Origin: G965227875 sp965227875
Lineage (GTDB): Bacteria > Pseudomonadota > Alphaproteobacteria > Rhizobiales > JAJFHC01
Length of the DNA stretch: 64,000 nucleotides
NCBI GenBank assembly: GCA_965227875.1
Contig: OZ245783.1
Span: forward strand, 806,001-870,000
Reading direction: 5' to 3'
The position numbers were made by a program, and so were the translations under genes. Positions 26,933 through 36,183 of the stretch are shown here, piece after piece. The notes below the pieces were generated by a model that saw only the letters and a list, made by a program, of their open reading frames with translations, was not told the origin of the DNA and did not search any database. How positions within the stretch are numbered: position 1 is the first letter of the stretch; each line of letters opens with the position of its first letter.

Positions 26933-27415
26933 GTGTCAGGCAGTGCGATCAGTCTCGAGACGTTCCAGCACGCAATGGGCGCCTTCCTGGAGTCGATGGG
27001 CCTCCCCGGCACCCCGCCGGCAGGTTCGACGCTTTCCATCACGCTCGGCGACATTCTCGTCCACATCGATCATGACCCTCAGCGCGCGGAACCGGTCATG
27101 TGGTCGTACCTGTCCCGCGATGGCGACGCCCCCATCCCGTCGACCGCGTTCAGGTCACTGATGGAAACCGGCTTTCTGCTGATGTTCAAACAGGGCGCCG
27201 CCATCGTGTTCAACCGAGACGCGGACGCGTTCATGCTGACCGAGCCGGTCGGCAGTGGCGACCTGGCGCCGGAGAGACTGGAAAATCGGCTGCAGGGTTT
27301 CGTCGCGGCCTGGCGGCTCGCGCGAAGCCGGATCGAAACAGCGACCGCCACCACGACCGAAAATGCAGTCATGCCGGATACGCGCTACGAGGAAAGCCGC
27401 TTTATCCGGCCGTGA
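26933..27415 (+). CDS. Small CesT/type III chaperone-like protein
   Basis: A 160-residue acidic protein without Cys. I do not know its exact family. The pattern resembles Tir-chaperone (CesT) proteins: an N-terminal amphipathic helix (LETFQHAMGAFLESMGLPG), short strands with a hydrophobic-Gly-Asp turn (STLSITLGDILVHID), a central helix (STAFRSLMETGFLLM), strand GAAIVFN and the C-terminal helix LENRLQGFVAAWRLARSRIE. The GTG at 26933 is preferred over the ATG at 26906, because GGGGG lies seven bases upstream. It is 53 bases before a 1253-residue gene, a chaperone-effector arrangement. No other secretion genes are in view, so the role is inference. Confidence 0.5.
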   Translation: MSGSAISLETFQHAMGAFLESMGLPGTPPAGSTLSITLGDILVHIDHDPQRAEPVMWSYLSRDGDAPIPSTAFRSLMETGFLLMFKQGAAIVFNRDADAFMLTEPVGSGDLAPERLENRLQGFVAAWRLARSRIETATATTTENAVMPDTRYEESRFIRP

Positions 27416-27468
27416 CACAGACCTCGGGCGACCCATGCCCGACGGCGACCGGGAGATTGACAGGACCC

Positions 27469-30400
27469 ATGCCCCTGACGCTCGACAGTTTTCGCGGTAT
27501 CGAGCAAACCCGCGGCTTTCTGCGTGAAACCGAGGACCACAGCCTCGAGGTCGTCGGCGATCACAAGATTTTCGGCAAGATCGGGGCACTGATTGCGGAC
27601 CCTGGCACACAAGCCAACATCTCTCTGAAGCAGCAGTTCGTCGACGCCCTAGAACAGGAATACGGGTCCTTGTTCGCCACCTATCACGCCGACCGCCTCG
27701 GCACGGGGATGCTGTCCGTCGCCGACGTCGGGGAAATCATCTCCCTGGGAGACCAGAGGGCGGAACGACAGGCCGAGGTCAAACGGCAGGTGATCGCCCT
27801 CGACGTCTCCGTGCGATCACAGGAATACTCCATAAGCGGACTGAAGACCGCCGTCAGGGATCAGGATCTCACCGTGCTTCTGCAGGAGGACGGCATCTAC
27901 GACCTCGTCGCCGAAACTCTCGACGAGCTGGGCTTCACCCCCTACCTGAACGCGATCAACACCAACGCCGAGGCCAACGACACAGGTCTCCATCTGCGTT
28001 TCACCGACATCATCGGGACCGACCACGCGGCCGAGCTCGACGAAAGGATCAAGACCGCTCTGACGGAAAAGCACGGCGACGACCTCACGAAGCTCACCGA
28101 CGACGAGGTCAGGGTTATTGTCCGGGACGTCCTGCGCAACGACACGCGGCTCGCCGGCAAACTCGAATTGCTCGGCAAGCTCGCGGAGTCCGGGCTGGAA
28201 GGCGCCGACAGGGACTTCGCCGCCGACGCGCTTCTGCGCAACGAATATCGAAGCTTTTCGGATTTCCTTTCGATCACGGGCCGCACGCCGGCCGACCCCA
28301 AGTCGTCCGCCAGGCTCACGGCCACACCGACCGACAAGAGCTACCTGGACAGCGGCATCACCGACGCCATCGGCCAAGCCGTCGACGCCCCCGAGGACTA
28401 CGATCCCGCCGGCTTTTTCGATGCACTGTCCGTGGACACGCCCACCGGTTCGCACAAGGCCTTCCACATCAACCGGTCCGTCCTGATGCACTTCGCTGAG
28501 ACGGTTGCCGAGGACAATCCGGAAGCCGCCATGAAGCTCGGCGAGAGTTCGCTCGAATACATGGTCAAGTTCGCGCCGGTATCTCCCGACGCGGTCGAAG
28601 ACACCAGTCCGGCCGTGCAGAAGGCGGATACCTATTCGCGGACCGGCGGCAATTCCCTCACCTTCCAGACCAGGGCGGCCATCGCGCGTGAACTCGGTGT
28701 CCACTACTCGCATGTGACACCGGTGACCGATGGTCGGGTCATGGACGTCGTCAAGCGTGAACTTGCCCAGGGTGGCGAGGGAGCGGTGCTCGACTGGGAC
28801 GAGGATGCGCTCGATTCCATCGTCGAAAAGATGATCCTGGACTACCGAAGCCAGTTGGAACCGGACGATCCCTTCTATCTCCCGGTGCCGGAAGGTGAAC
28901 GGTCACCGATGTTCATCGATGTCAGTGAATTCGTCACCTCGACGCTCCATGGCCACACGTCCGACCGATCCGAGTTGTCGGAAGCTCTTCTGGTTGCCGA
29001 ACAGTTGCTGTCGGATGCCGTCGACATTCATCTGGCCCGGTACATCGAGGACGCACCCGACCTGGAAATCGAGGGCAGGACGCTCGACCCGTCAGTCATT
29101 TTCAGGAAACAGGGCGAAAGCATCATCTTCGGTTCGGTGATCAAGGTCGGCGATCAGGATGTCCTGTACACCACAGGCCCGACCGCGAGGACTGAGACGG
29201 GCGCGTTCGTGAAACCCCACAACAGCTACACCCACGAAAGGATCTTCAAGGGTCTCGTCAGCCACAACGGTTTTACGGTCGGGCCGGGCGAACTGTTCGA
29301 CCACTGGATGCGGGGACTGACCAGTGTCAGCGATCCGATCTCGAGTTTCGCGCAGATCGCCGAAGCCCTGCGCATCGAGGACGTCGCGGTGGACTTCAGC
29401 GGCGCCGAAGGTTCGAAGCTCAAGACCTTCGGGTCGATGGACGACTTCACGCAGACGCAGATCTATCTCGATTTCAAGGCGCTCGGCGGACCGACCGCGA
29501 CCGGTGTGCCCTACGAGAAAGTACTCTCCGGCGTCACGACCAGGATGCTGGAGGGGTTCGCGGACATCGACCTTTTCGGGACGATGGCGGAGGCGGGACT
29601 CGAGGATCTCCTGACCTATGAGCTGAACCACATCCAGTATGGACTTCAGCATGCCCTCGCTGCGGCGCGAAGCGGCCACATCGGCCAGTTCCTCGACGCG
29701 ATAAACCTCGTGCAGGCGGACATTTCGACCCTGCTGTCGCTGGCGAGTCCCTATACCGCGGAAGACTTCCACACCGAACTCAGCAAGGTCGCCACCTACA
29801 CCGACATCGAGGCGCTCGACGGCATAAAGCCGGAATTCATGCTCAAGAATTCGGGCATGCGCGGACTGGCGTCGGTCCTTTCGGGGGTGGAGCGGCTGAA
29901 GTCAAGCGACGAGGGCCCGTTGCATATCGCCGTGCTCAAGAGCTCCTACTACGAGAGTGCGATCAACGTCGAATCCGCAAGGAGCAGCAAGACCTATACG
30001 CTCGACGACACAACCCATGCCGACTCGGCGACCGACATCGCGTCGCAACTCTCGGAGTCCGGCGACAAGCTCGACCTCTTCGTGACCGAGTTTCACCATA
30101 ATATCGGCATGGGCGTGGACGAGTATGTGAGTCTCGACGTCGCCGGGCAGATCAAGTCCCTGCTCGCGAGCGACGCGGTGAGCGAGAAGTTCACGGTCGC
30201 CATCGACAACACGATATCCGACCCCGACGGCGCCGAGATCCGGGCGCTTCTTTCGGACCCCGTCATTGCCGAGGCCGTAAAGGAGGGCAGGCTCAACATC
30301 GTGTTCTATCGCAGCGCGCAGAAGTTCGATATGGCCGGCCTCGACAACTACAATGGCGGGATCGTGGCCGCCTTCAACGACGGCGAGTCGTTCGCGGATT

Positions 30401-31230
30401 TCATGGACGGCATGCGGCGCAGCGGCGACGAGGAAGACGGCATTTCGGACAAAAGCCTGCAGGGCCTGACCTACATTCAGAAATATGCCCGTGCCGAGCT
30501 GTCCGCCTACCGGGCCGCCGTCTTCGAGAACACCCGTCTCCTGCGAACGCCCTACGGCCTGGTGAACAAATACGGTTTCCGGCCCGACATGTTTCTCACT
30601 CCGGAACACAGCGGCAAGCATTTCCTGCAGATCACGCCGAACCGCGACCCGGGTGCCGTTTTCCTTGATTTGCGCAGCACCTTCCTCCATCCGGACGATC
30701 CGCTCTCGGAAGGCGTGTACGGCAGCCTTCAGCGGTTTCTGGTGGGTTATTCGGCACAGCAGGAAGGACGCATGGCCATTCAGGGTCGGCCGAGTTTCGG
30801 TTTCGCACACTCCAACGTGACGGTCATCGGGGGCGACCGGTTCCGGTTCAACCCGGGTCTGGAAAAGCCGGAAACGATCGGGCTTTATCGCGACGTGATC
30901 AACCGTCTGAACACGGTGTTCGACGAGGTTCTGAAAGCCTACCCCGATCATCGGGACTTCGCGGTCATGCGCGTTTCACGACTGATGTCGGCAATGGCCT
31001 CGGATCCGCAGAAGGCCGACCTCCTCCATTCGGCACTGACCGACCCGACCGCATCCGCCGAATCTGTGCTTTCGGCAGCCGAAATCCTTCACGACGGGCG
31101 CGTGGACCGGCTGGCCGACCAGCTCTTGCAGACGCTCGAATCGCGCGGCGCGCCGCTGACCCCCGACATGCTCGAGCGCATTTCACGACTGACGGAATCG
31201 CTACAACTCGACCCGGACCCGGACCCATAA
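27469..31230 (+). CDS. Cysteine-free 1253-residue protein with a C-terminal PLP fold-type I-like domain; possible secreted effector
   Basis: No family is recognised for the first 700 residues, which are acidic, soluble-looking, rich in short helices and without signal peptide or membrane segments. From about residue 720 to 1150 the protein follows the plan of Cys/Met-metabolism PLP enzymes. It has an SGM helix start (795-797), strand HIAVLKSSYYES, an E..HN segment (TEFHHN), VAIDNT with D913 in place of the pyridine-binding Asp, and YRSAQKFDMAGLDNYNGG with K952 in place of the Schiff-base Lys. The SFGF turn and FRFNPGLEKPET follow, with R1126 in place of the carboxylate Arg. The last 90 residues are helical. 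I count no Cys and one Trp. It follows the small CesT-like gene. The start is the ATG at 27469. Confidence 0.6.
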   Translation: MPLTLDSFRGIEQTRGFLRETEDHSLEVVGDHKIFGKIGALIADPGTQANISLKQQFVDALEQEYGSLFATYHADRLGTGMLSVADVGEIISLGDQRAERQAEVKRQVIALDVSVRSQEYSISGLKTAVRDQDLTVLLQEDGIYDLVAETLDELGFTPYLNAINTNAEANDTGLHLRFTDIIGTDHAAELDERIKTALTEKHGDDLTKLTDDEVRVIVRDVLRNDTRLAGKLELLGKLAESGLEGADRDFAADALLRNEYRSFSDFLSITGRTPADPKSSARLTATPTDKSYLDSGITDAIGQAVDAPEDYDPAGFFDALSVDTPTGSHKAFHINRSVLMHFAETVAEDNPEAAMKLGESSLEYMVKFAPVSPDAVEDTSPAVQKADTYSRTGGNSLTFQTRAAIARELGVHYSHVTPVTDGRVMDVVKRELAQGGEGAVLDWDEDALDSIVEKMILDYRSQLEPDDPFYLPVPEGERSPMFIDVSEFVTSTLHGHTSDRSELSEALLVAEQLLSDAVDIHLARYIEDAPDLEIEGRTLDPSVIFRKQGESIIFGSVIKVGDQDVLYTTGPTARTETGAFVKPHNSYTHERIFKGLVSHNGFTVGPGELFDHWMRGLTSVSDPISSFAQIAEALRIEDVAVDFSGAEGSKLKTFGSMDDFTQTQIYLDFKALGGPTATGVPYEKVLSGVTTRMLEGFADIDLFGTMAEAGLEDLLTYELNHIQYGLQHALAAARSGHIGQFLDAINLVQADISTLLSLASPYTAEDFHTELSKVATYTDIEALDGIKPEFMLKNSGMRGLASVLSGVERLKSSDEGPLHIAVLKSSYYESAINVESARSSKTYTLDDTTHADSATDIASQLSESGDKLDLFVTEFHHNIGMGVDEYVSLDVAGQIKSLLASDAVSEKFTVAIDNTISDPDGAEIRALLSDPVIAEAVKEGRLNIVFYRSAQKFDMAGLDNYNGGIVAAFNDGESFADFMDGMRRSGDEEDGISDKSLQGLTYIQKYARAELSAYRAAVFENTRLLRTPYGLVNKYGFRPDMFLTPEHSGKHFLQITPNRDPGAVFLDLRSTFLHPDDPLSEGVYGSLQRFLVGYSAQQEGRMAIQGRPSFGFAHSNVTVIGGDRFRFNPGLEKPETIGLYRDVINRLNTVFDEVLKAYPDHRDFAVMRVSRLMSAMASDPQKADLLHSALTDPTASAESVLSAAEILHDGRVDRLADQLLQTLESRGAPLTPDMLERISRLTESLQLDPDPDP

Positions 31231-31260
31231 CCGGACGACCGCGAGACCGGCACCACAGAG

Positions 31261-32178
31261 TCAGCTTCGCCGCAAGGCGACCAGCAGCCCCGCGGCCGTG
31301 ATCAGCGCCATGCCGCAAATCGTGAGGGCGTCCGGCGTTTCGGCAAACAGCAGATAGCCCCAGAAGGCGGCGGAGACGAGGTAACCGTAGTCGAAGGTCG
31401 CGATGATCTGTGGCGGTGCGATCTGGTAGGCCCGCGCGACGCCGAGAAAGAACGCCGCCGAGAGCACGCCGAGCAGCGCCATCAGCGCCCATTCCCGCTG
31501 TCCCATCACCGCCCAGTCATCCAGCAGGAACGGGTAGGCGTTCGCGGACTCCGTCCCGATCTGGAGCCCGGCAAGCACTGCCGTCGCGAGAAGCCCGGCC
31601 ACCAGAAACGAGACATGCAGGCCGAGCGCAAGCACCAACGGCGTTTCATCCCGGCATTTGCCGCGGGTCAGCACCATGGCGGCGGAATAAAGGCCGGCAG
31701 CCGCCAGGGGCAGGAACGTCATCCATAAGAAAGCGTCCGTACCTGGCCGCAGGATCGCGACGACGCCCGCGAACCCCGCAAGTACCCCGCACCATTGCCG
31801 TGGCGCCACCCGCTCGCGCAGGACGACCGCGGAGAGCAGCGCGGTAAGGATCGGGTTCGTGTAGACCGCCACCGCCGCGACCGAAAGACTGAGCACCGGC
31901 AGGGACGCGTAGAAGGCAAGCCACGTGAGAACCAGCAGCCCGCTGCGCGCCAGAACCCATGACGGCGACCGCATCCGCAATGCCTTTCTTCCGGCAAGCG
32001 CGAGCGCGAGGAGAACGGGGATCGCGAAGATCGAACGCGTCACGAAGACCTGCCACAGGGTGAGGTCCGCGCTGACCAGTTTCACCATCGCGTCAGCGAA
32101 CGCCATGGTGGCGACCGACGCCAGGATCATCACGATCCCGAGTGCCGTCCGGTCGGCCGTCACGGGACAACCGGGCAC
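31261..32178 (-). CDS. DMT-superfamily transporter (EamA type)
   Basis: A 305-residue inner-membrane protein with ten hydrophobic segments arranged as two EamA repeats. The first repeat opens GIVMILASVATMAFADAMVKLV, and the second has the matching end AFWGYLLFAETPDALTICGMALITAAGLLVAL. The family exports amino acids, nucleotides or drugs, and the substrate is not visible. It is the last gene of a minus-strand operon, 15 bases after cca, and converges on the large PLP-like gene. Confidence 0.85.
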   Translation of the reverse strand: MPGCPVTADRTALGIVMILASVATMAFADAMVKLVSADLTLWQVFVTRSIFAIPVLLALALAGRKALRMRSPSWVLARSGLLVLTWLAFYASLPVLSLSVAAVAVYTNPILTALLSAVVLRERVAPRQWCGVLAGFAGVVAILRPGTDAFLWMTFLPLAAAGLYSAAMVLTRGKCRDETPLVLALGLHVSFLVAGLLATAVLAGLQIGTESANAYPFLLDDWAVMGQREWALMALLGVLSAAFFLGVARAYQIAPPQIIATFDYGYLVSAAFWGYLLFAETPDALTICGMALITAAGLLVALRRS

Positions 32179-32193
32179 GCGTCGCGTCGCGCC

Positions 32194-33483
32194 TCAGTCA
32201 TCACCGCTCCCGTGGCGGGGCATTACCCGCCGCGCCATGTCGAGAAGGTCCTCGCGGCCTGATCTGCCGCCCGAAGCGATCCATGCCGTTTCGAGGTCCG
32301 CGAGTATGCGCCCCATTCCAGCCCCCTGCATGATCCCGATCTCGAGCAGGTCCCGCCCCTGCACCGGCATCACCGGCTCCTCCATCGAACGGATGGTGCC
32401 AGCCGCTTCGCAGAGCGTCTGCTCATCCGAACGGCCGCCAAGGCTTGCGAGCAGAAACCCGTCGAGCGCACCGGTGCGGCCATACCGGTAGACGGCCTCG
32501 AACAAATGCGGGGCGTTTGTTCCGTGCTGCAGGAGCGCCATCGATTTCCGCATCGCCTCAAGCCGACGGGTCTCGGCATTGGAGAGAACGAGCGAGGCCT
32601 TGAGCTCTTCGGGGTCGAATGCGCCCGGCCCGACCAGCGCCGCGAGCCGGCGCAGGTCATCGCCGTCTTCCGCGAGACGGGTCTCCAGGCCGATCATCTC
32701 GTGCAGCAGGTCGACATGTGTCTCGATATCGAGGATGCCGTCCAGAACGCCGTTTTCCGCCATCGCCGCGACCACCGGCCCGGCATGGGCGCTGGCCAGA
32801 AGGCGCAGGAGTTCCGCGCGCACCCGTTCGCGGGACAGATTGCCGAGTTCGCCGGCGTGGCGCCCGCACGCCCGGTGGCCGTCCTGCGCGATCCGGCCCT
32901 CCGCATACTGTGCGCTGAACCGGTAGAACCGCAGTACGCGGAGCGTGTCCTCGGCGATACGGCTGTCCGGGTCTCCGACGAAGCGCACGCGGCGGCGCGC
33001 GATATCCGCGACGCCGTCCATCGGGTCGAGGAGAACGCCCTCGCGGTCGCAGTACACCGCGTTCATCGTGAAATCGCGGCGCGACGCGTCTTCCGCCCAG
33101 TCTTCGGTGAACGATACCACGGCGCGGCGGCCGTCCGTCTCGACGTCGCGGCGAAGCGTCGTCACCTCGTACGCCCGGCTGGTGCCGGAAACCTTCTTGT
33201 GAACCGTGACCGTGCCGTGGGAAAGCCCGGTTTCCGCCACCCCGAAACCGGCCGCCTGTGCCCGCCGCGACACCTCGTCCGGGACGAGATCGGTGGCGAT
33301 GTCCACGTCGCCGACGTCGAGCCCCATGAGGGTATTGCGCACGGCTCCGCCCACCACGCGGGCCATGCCTCCATCGGTGGAGAGAACGGCAAGCAACGAC
33401 TGCAATACGTCATCGCGGAGCCAGGGAGCGGACGGAAGCTCGCCGATCCGGCGCGGCACGTCGCGATCCTGCCCCCCGGACAT
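32194..33483 (-). CDS. cca: CCA tRNA nucleotidyltransferase
   Basis: It adds or repairs the CCA end of tRNAs. The class II poly(A) polymerase-like head is seen as VGGAVRNTLMGLDVGDVDIATDL with the metal-binding DVD, then YCDREGVLLDPMDGVADI and RFYRFSAQYAEG in the binding domain. At 429 residues it is the length usual in Alphaproteobacteria. It lies nine bases after the DUF6111-like gene in an operon with NUDIX and DUF1285 genes, a conserved alphaproteobacterial group. Confidence 0.92.
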   Translation of the reverse strand: MSGGQDRDVPRRIGELPSAPWLRDDVLQSLLAVLSTDGGMARVVGGAVRNTLMGLDVGDVDIATDLVPDEVSRRAQAAGFGVAETGLSHGTVTVHKKVSGTSRAYEVTTLRRDVETDGRRAVVSFTEDWAEDASRRDFTMNAVYCDREGVLLDPMDGVADIARRRVRFVGDPDSRIAEDTLRVLRFYRFSAQYAEGRIAQDGHRACGRHAGELGNLSRERVRAELLRLLASAHAGPVVAAMAENGVLDGILDIETHVDLLHEMIGLETRLAEDGDDLRRLAALVGPGAFDPEELKASLVLSNAETRRLEAMRKSMALLQHGTNAPHLFEAVYRYGRTGALDGFLLASLGGRSDEQTLCEAAGTIRSMEEPVMPVQGRDLLEIGIMQGAGMGRILADLETAWIASGGRSGREDLLDMARRVMPRHGSGDD

Positions 33484-33492
33484 GAGCCGGTC

Positions 33493-33756
33493 CTATTCGA
33501 TCCGGCCGGGCGTCAGGACCCCGTCCTTGAACTGCGCGGGGTAATAGGTACCGGACTTGTCCGCATCGCCGAACGTCGCGAGCCAAATGAGACCGGCGAT
33601 GACGCACACCAGCCCTGCGATCACGAGGTACCTCAGGGGCGCCTGGGACCAGAAGCCCGGCCCCGGTTTCGCCTTGCCTGTCACGATCATGTAGGCGCCG
33701 TACAACGCGAAGGGCAGTACGAAGAGCAGAACTTCAACAAGCAATATGCGTATCAT
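33493..33756 (-). CDS. Small membrane protein, DUF6111-like
   Basis: An 87-residue protein with two membrane segments (residues about 3-26, ILLVEVLLFVLPFALYGAYMIV, and 44-65, YLVIAGLVCVIAGLIWLATF), then a short hydrophilic end with TYYPAQFKDGVLTPGRI. The ATG at 33756 overlaps the NUDIX stop by four bases; the longer open frame upstream is inside the NUDIX gene. Function unknown. The constant neighbourhood with cca suggests the DUF6111 assignment. Confidence 0.75.
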   Translation of the reverse strand: MIRILLVEVLLFVLPFALYGAYMIVTGKAKPGPGFWSQAPLRYLVIAGLVCVIAGLIWLATFGDADKSGTYYPAQFKDGVLTPGRIE

Positions 33757-34418
33757 TCCCGATAGACCCGGTCGTAGAGGTTGCGCAGCATTCCCGCCGT
33801 CGCTCCCCAGATATAGTGTTCTCCATATGGCATGGCGTAATAGTAGCGTTTCACGCCGCGCCACTCCCTGTTATGGGTCTGATGGTTCGCCGGGTCCATG
33901 AGAAACGCGAGCGGGACCTCGAAAATCTCGTCCACCTCGCCCGGTTCGGGACGCGCTTCGAAACCCGGGTCGAGGATGGCGACGACCGGCTGCACGCGAA
34001 AACCGGTTCCCGTCTGGTAGACGTCCAGGAACCCGACGATCTCCACATGTTCGCGGCCGATCCCGGTCTCCTCTTCGGTTTCGCGCAGCGCGGCCGCGAC
34101 CGGGCCGGCGTCGATATCGTCGATCTTGCCGCCCGGGAAAGCGACCTGTCCGGCATGGGTCGGCAACTCGTGGGACCGCCGGGTCAGCAGCACGGTGGCG
34201 CCGCCGGACCGCGCCACGACCGGCACCAGCACCGCCGCCGCACGAACGGTTTCCGCCTCCGTTCCCGGGTTGAGATCGTGGTCTCCGCGCACGGCCGGCA
34301 AGTCATGGCGCTCGATCGAAGGATCCGCATCGCCGTCGAGACGCGCCCGCGCGCGATTGCGGAAACTTTCCGCGGAAAAGCGCCCGGCGGCCGGTCCGTC
34401 CTGGGGCCGGTTCAGCAT
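33753..34418 (-). CDS. NUDIX CoA pyrophosphatase-like hydrolase
   Basis: A 221-residue NUDIX protein. The Nudix box is GGKIDDIDAGPVAAALRETEEETGI, with the catalytic REXXEE core. The preceding VLLTRRSHELPTHAGQVAFPGG is the NuCoA signature of CoA pyrophosphatases (NudL/YeaB type), which cleave CoA to 3',5'-ADP and phosphopantetheine. The start overlaps the DUF1285 gene by seven bases. The NuCoA motif supports the CoA assignment, but other dinucleotides are possible. Confidence 0.88.
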   Translation of the reverse strand: MLNRPQDGPAAGRFSAESFRNRARARLDGDADPSIERHDLPAVRGDHDLNPGTEAETVRAAAVLVPVVARSGGATVLLTRRSHELPTHAGQVAFPGGKIDDIDAGPVAAALRETEEETGIGREHVEIVGFLDVYQTGTGFRVQPVVAILDPGFEARPEPGEVDEIFEVPLAFLMDPANHQTHNREWRGVKRYYYAMPYGEHYIWGATAGMLRNLYDRVYRE

Positions 34419-35011
34419 GGCCCCGGGCCCGCTTCTTCGGGCATGGGCAATGCGAACCGCCCGCCGCCGCTGCGGACAACGAACGTCGTCCGTCCGTCGG
34501 TCACCTGCTCTTCCGCGAGGTCGACGAGATCATAGGCGAGCGCCCGGATGACCCGTGCTTCCAGCCTGTCGCGCACCAGCACATAGGGGACGAGCCCCCC
34601 TGTCGCGGTTTCTTCCGCGAACCGGAGCGGCTTGTCCGGCCCGACCTCGACCACGTCGCCGACATTCGTGCGGAACGAGATTCGGCGATCGTCGCCATCG
34701 CCGAATACCGACATCTCGACGGCCTGGAAGGGCACGTCCTCGACGATCACCCCGACCTTCTCGACCGGCGTCACGAGATAATAGCGGTCGTCGTCCTCCT
34801 GTCGGAGGATAGTCGAGAACAGCTGGACCATGCGGTCCCGCAGGATCGGCGTGTCCCGGTAATACCAGGTGCCCCGGGCGTCGATCCTCATGTCGAAATT
34901 GCCATGAAACGGAGGGTTCCAGTCGTGAATCGGCGGCAGGGCGCGCCGGCTGCCGGTCGCCTCCGCAAACGCCGCGCTGTCCCTGAAAGGCCCGTTTTCC
35001 GGTCTGTTCAT
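34412..35011 (-). CDS. DUF1285 family protein
   Basis: A 199-residue soluble protein with the family pattern HGNFDMRIDARGTWYYRDTPI, then LVTPVEKVGVIVEDVPF. The function of DUF1285 is unknown. It heads the minus-strand operon DUF1285-NUDIX-DUF6111-cca-DMT and is divergent from the moxR operon, a placement conserved in Alphaproteobacteria. No catalytic motif is evident. Confidence 0.85.
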   Translation of the reverse strand: MNRPENGPFRDSAAFAEATGSRRALPPIHDWNPPFHGNFDMRIDARGTWYYRDTPILRDRMVQLFSTILRQEDDDRYYLVTPVEKVGVIVEDVPFQAVEMSVFGDGDDRRISFRTNVGDVVEVGPDKPLRFAEETATGGLVPYVLVRDRLEARVIRALAYDLVDLAEEQVTDGRTTFVVRSGGGRFALPMPEEAGPGPC

Positions 35012-35169
35012 CCGTTTGGTCTTTTGTCCACTGCTGCCGATTCCCGCCCTAATCGCGTCATTCTCGCCTGATACCTCTGGCCCCGAGCGGTGACATCGCT
35101 ATCTTTTGATCGGACCGGCACCGTCGGAAACGCGAAAACCATTTCGGATTCGCTTTCGAGGAGAATATA

Positions 35170-36174
35170 TTGGCGCCCATGCAAACTGTGAAGGATACCG
35201 ACGAGAGGATCGTCGAGGAGATCGAGCAGACCGGCGAAAAGCTGGCAGCGATCAAGAGCGCGATCGGCAATGTCATTTTCGGGCAGCAGCCGGTTATCGA
35301 ACAGACCCTGACGGCGATCCTCACGGGCGGCCATGCCCTGCTGATCGGCGTTCCCGGCCTGGCCAAGACACGCCTTGTCGAGACGGTCGCCCATGTGCTC
35401 GGATTGGACGAGAAACGCATCCAGTTCACGCCCGACCTCATGCCCGCCGACGTGGTCGGCACCGAGGTCATGGACGAGAACGAGATGGGTCGTCGCGACT
35501 TCCGCTTCGTCAAGGGTCCGGTTTTCTGCCAGCTTCTGATGGCCGACGAAATCAACCGCGCAAGCCCGCGGACCCAGTCCGCCTTGCTCCAGGCGATGCA
35601 GGAGAAACACGTGACGGTGACCGGGCAGCGTTACGACCTGCCGCGCCCCTTCCATGTGCTGGCCACCCAGAACCCGCTCGAACAGGAAGGGACCTATCCG
35701 CTCCCCGAGGCGCAGCTTGACCGTTTCGTGATGCAGATCGACGTGCCCTATCCCGAACTCGACGCGGAACGCCGAATGCTGTTCGCCACCACCGGCAATG
35801 ACGAGGACGCCCCCGAACGGGTCTTCGACGCCGACCAGCTCATGACTGTCCAGCGCCTCGTTCGCCGCATTCCGGTCGGCGACAACGTGGTCGAGGCCAT
35901 TCTCAAGCTCGTGCGATCGGCCCGGCCGGACGAAAGCGGTTCGGAAGAGCTTCGCAACCAGGTCGCCTGGGGACCGGGCCCGCGCGCCAGCCAGGCGCTG
36001 ATGCTGGGCGCGCGTGCACGCTGCCTGATGGACGGCCGCCTGTCGCCCTCAGTGGATGACGTGATCGCCCTGTCCGGACCGGTCCTGCGGCACCGCATGG
36101 CGCTCACATTCGCGGCCCGTGCCGACGGTCTGTCCATTGACGACATCATCAGCCGGCTCTGCGCGGAAATCTGA
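35170..36174 (+). CDS. MoxR family AAA ATPase
   Basis: A cytoplasmic AAA+ chaperone-like ATPase of 334 residues. Walker A is GVPGLAKTRLVETV and Walker B is LLMADEINRA, with the sensor-like ATQNPLEQEGTYPLPEAQLDRF. MoxR proteins mature partner enzymes together with DUF58 and VWA proteins. A TTG at 35170 is six bases after AGGAG and is preferred; the ATG at 35179 is the alternative. It starts a four-gene operon with a DUF58 protein and two membrane proteins. Confidence 0.93.
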   Translation: MAPMQTVKDTDERIVEEIEQTGEKLAAIKSAIGNVIFGQQPVIEQTLTAILTGGHALLIGVPGLAKTRLVETVAHVLGLDEKRIQFTPDLMPADVVGTEVMDENEMGRRDFRFVKGPVFCQLLMADEINRASPRTQSALLQAMQEKHVTVTGQRYDLPRPFHVLATQNPLEQEGTYPLPEAQLDRFVMQIDVPYPELDAERRMLFATTGNDEDAPERVFDADQLMTVQRLVRRIPVGDNVVEAILKLVRSARPDESGSEELRNQVAWGPGPRASQALMLGARARCLMDGRLSPSVDDVIALSGPVLRHRMALTFAARADGLSIDDIISRLCAEI

Positions 36175-36183
36175 TCCGGGACG

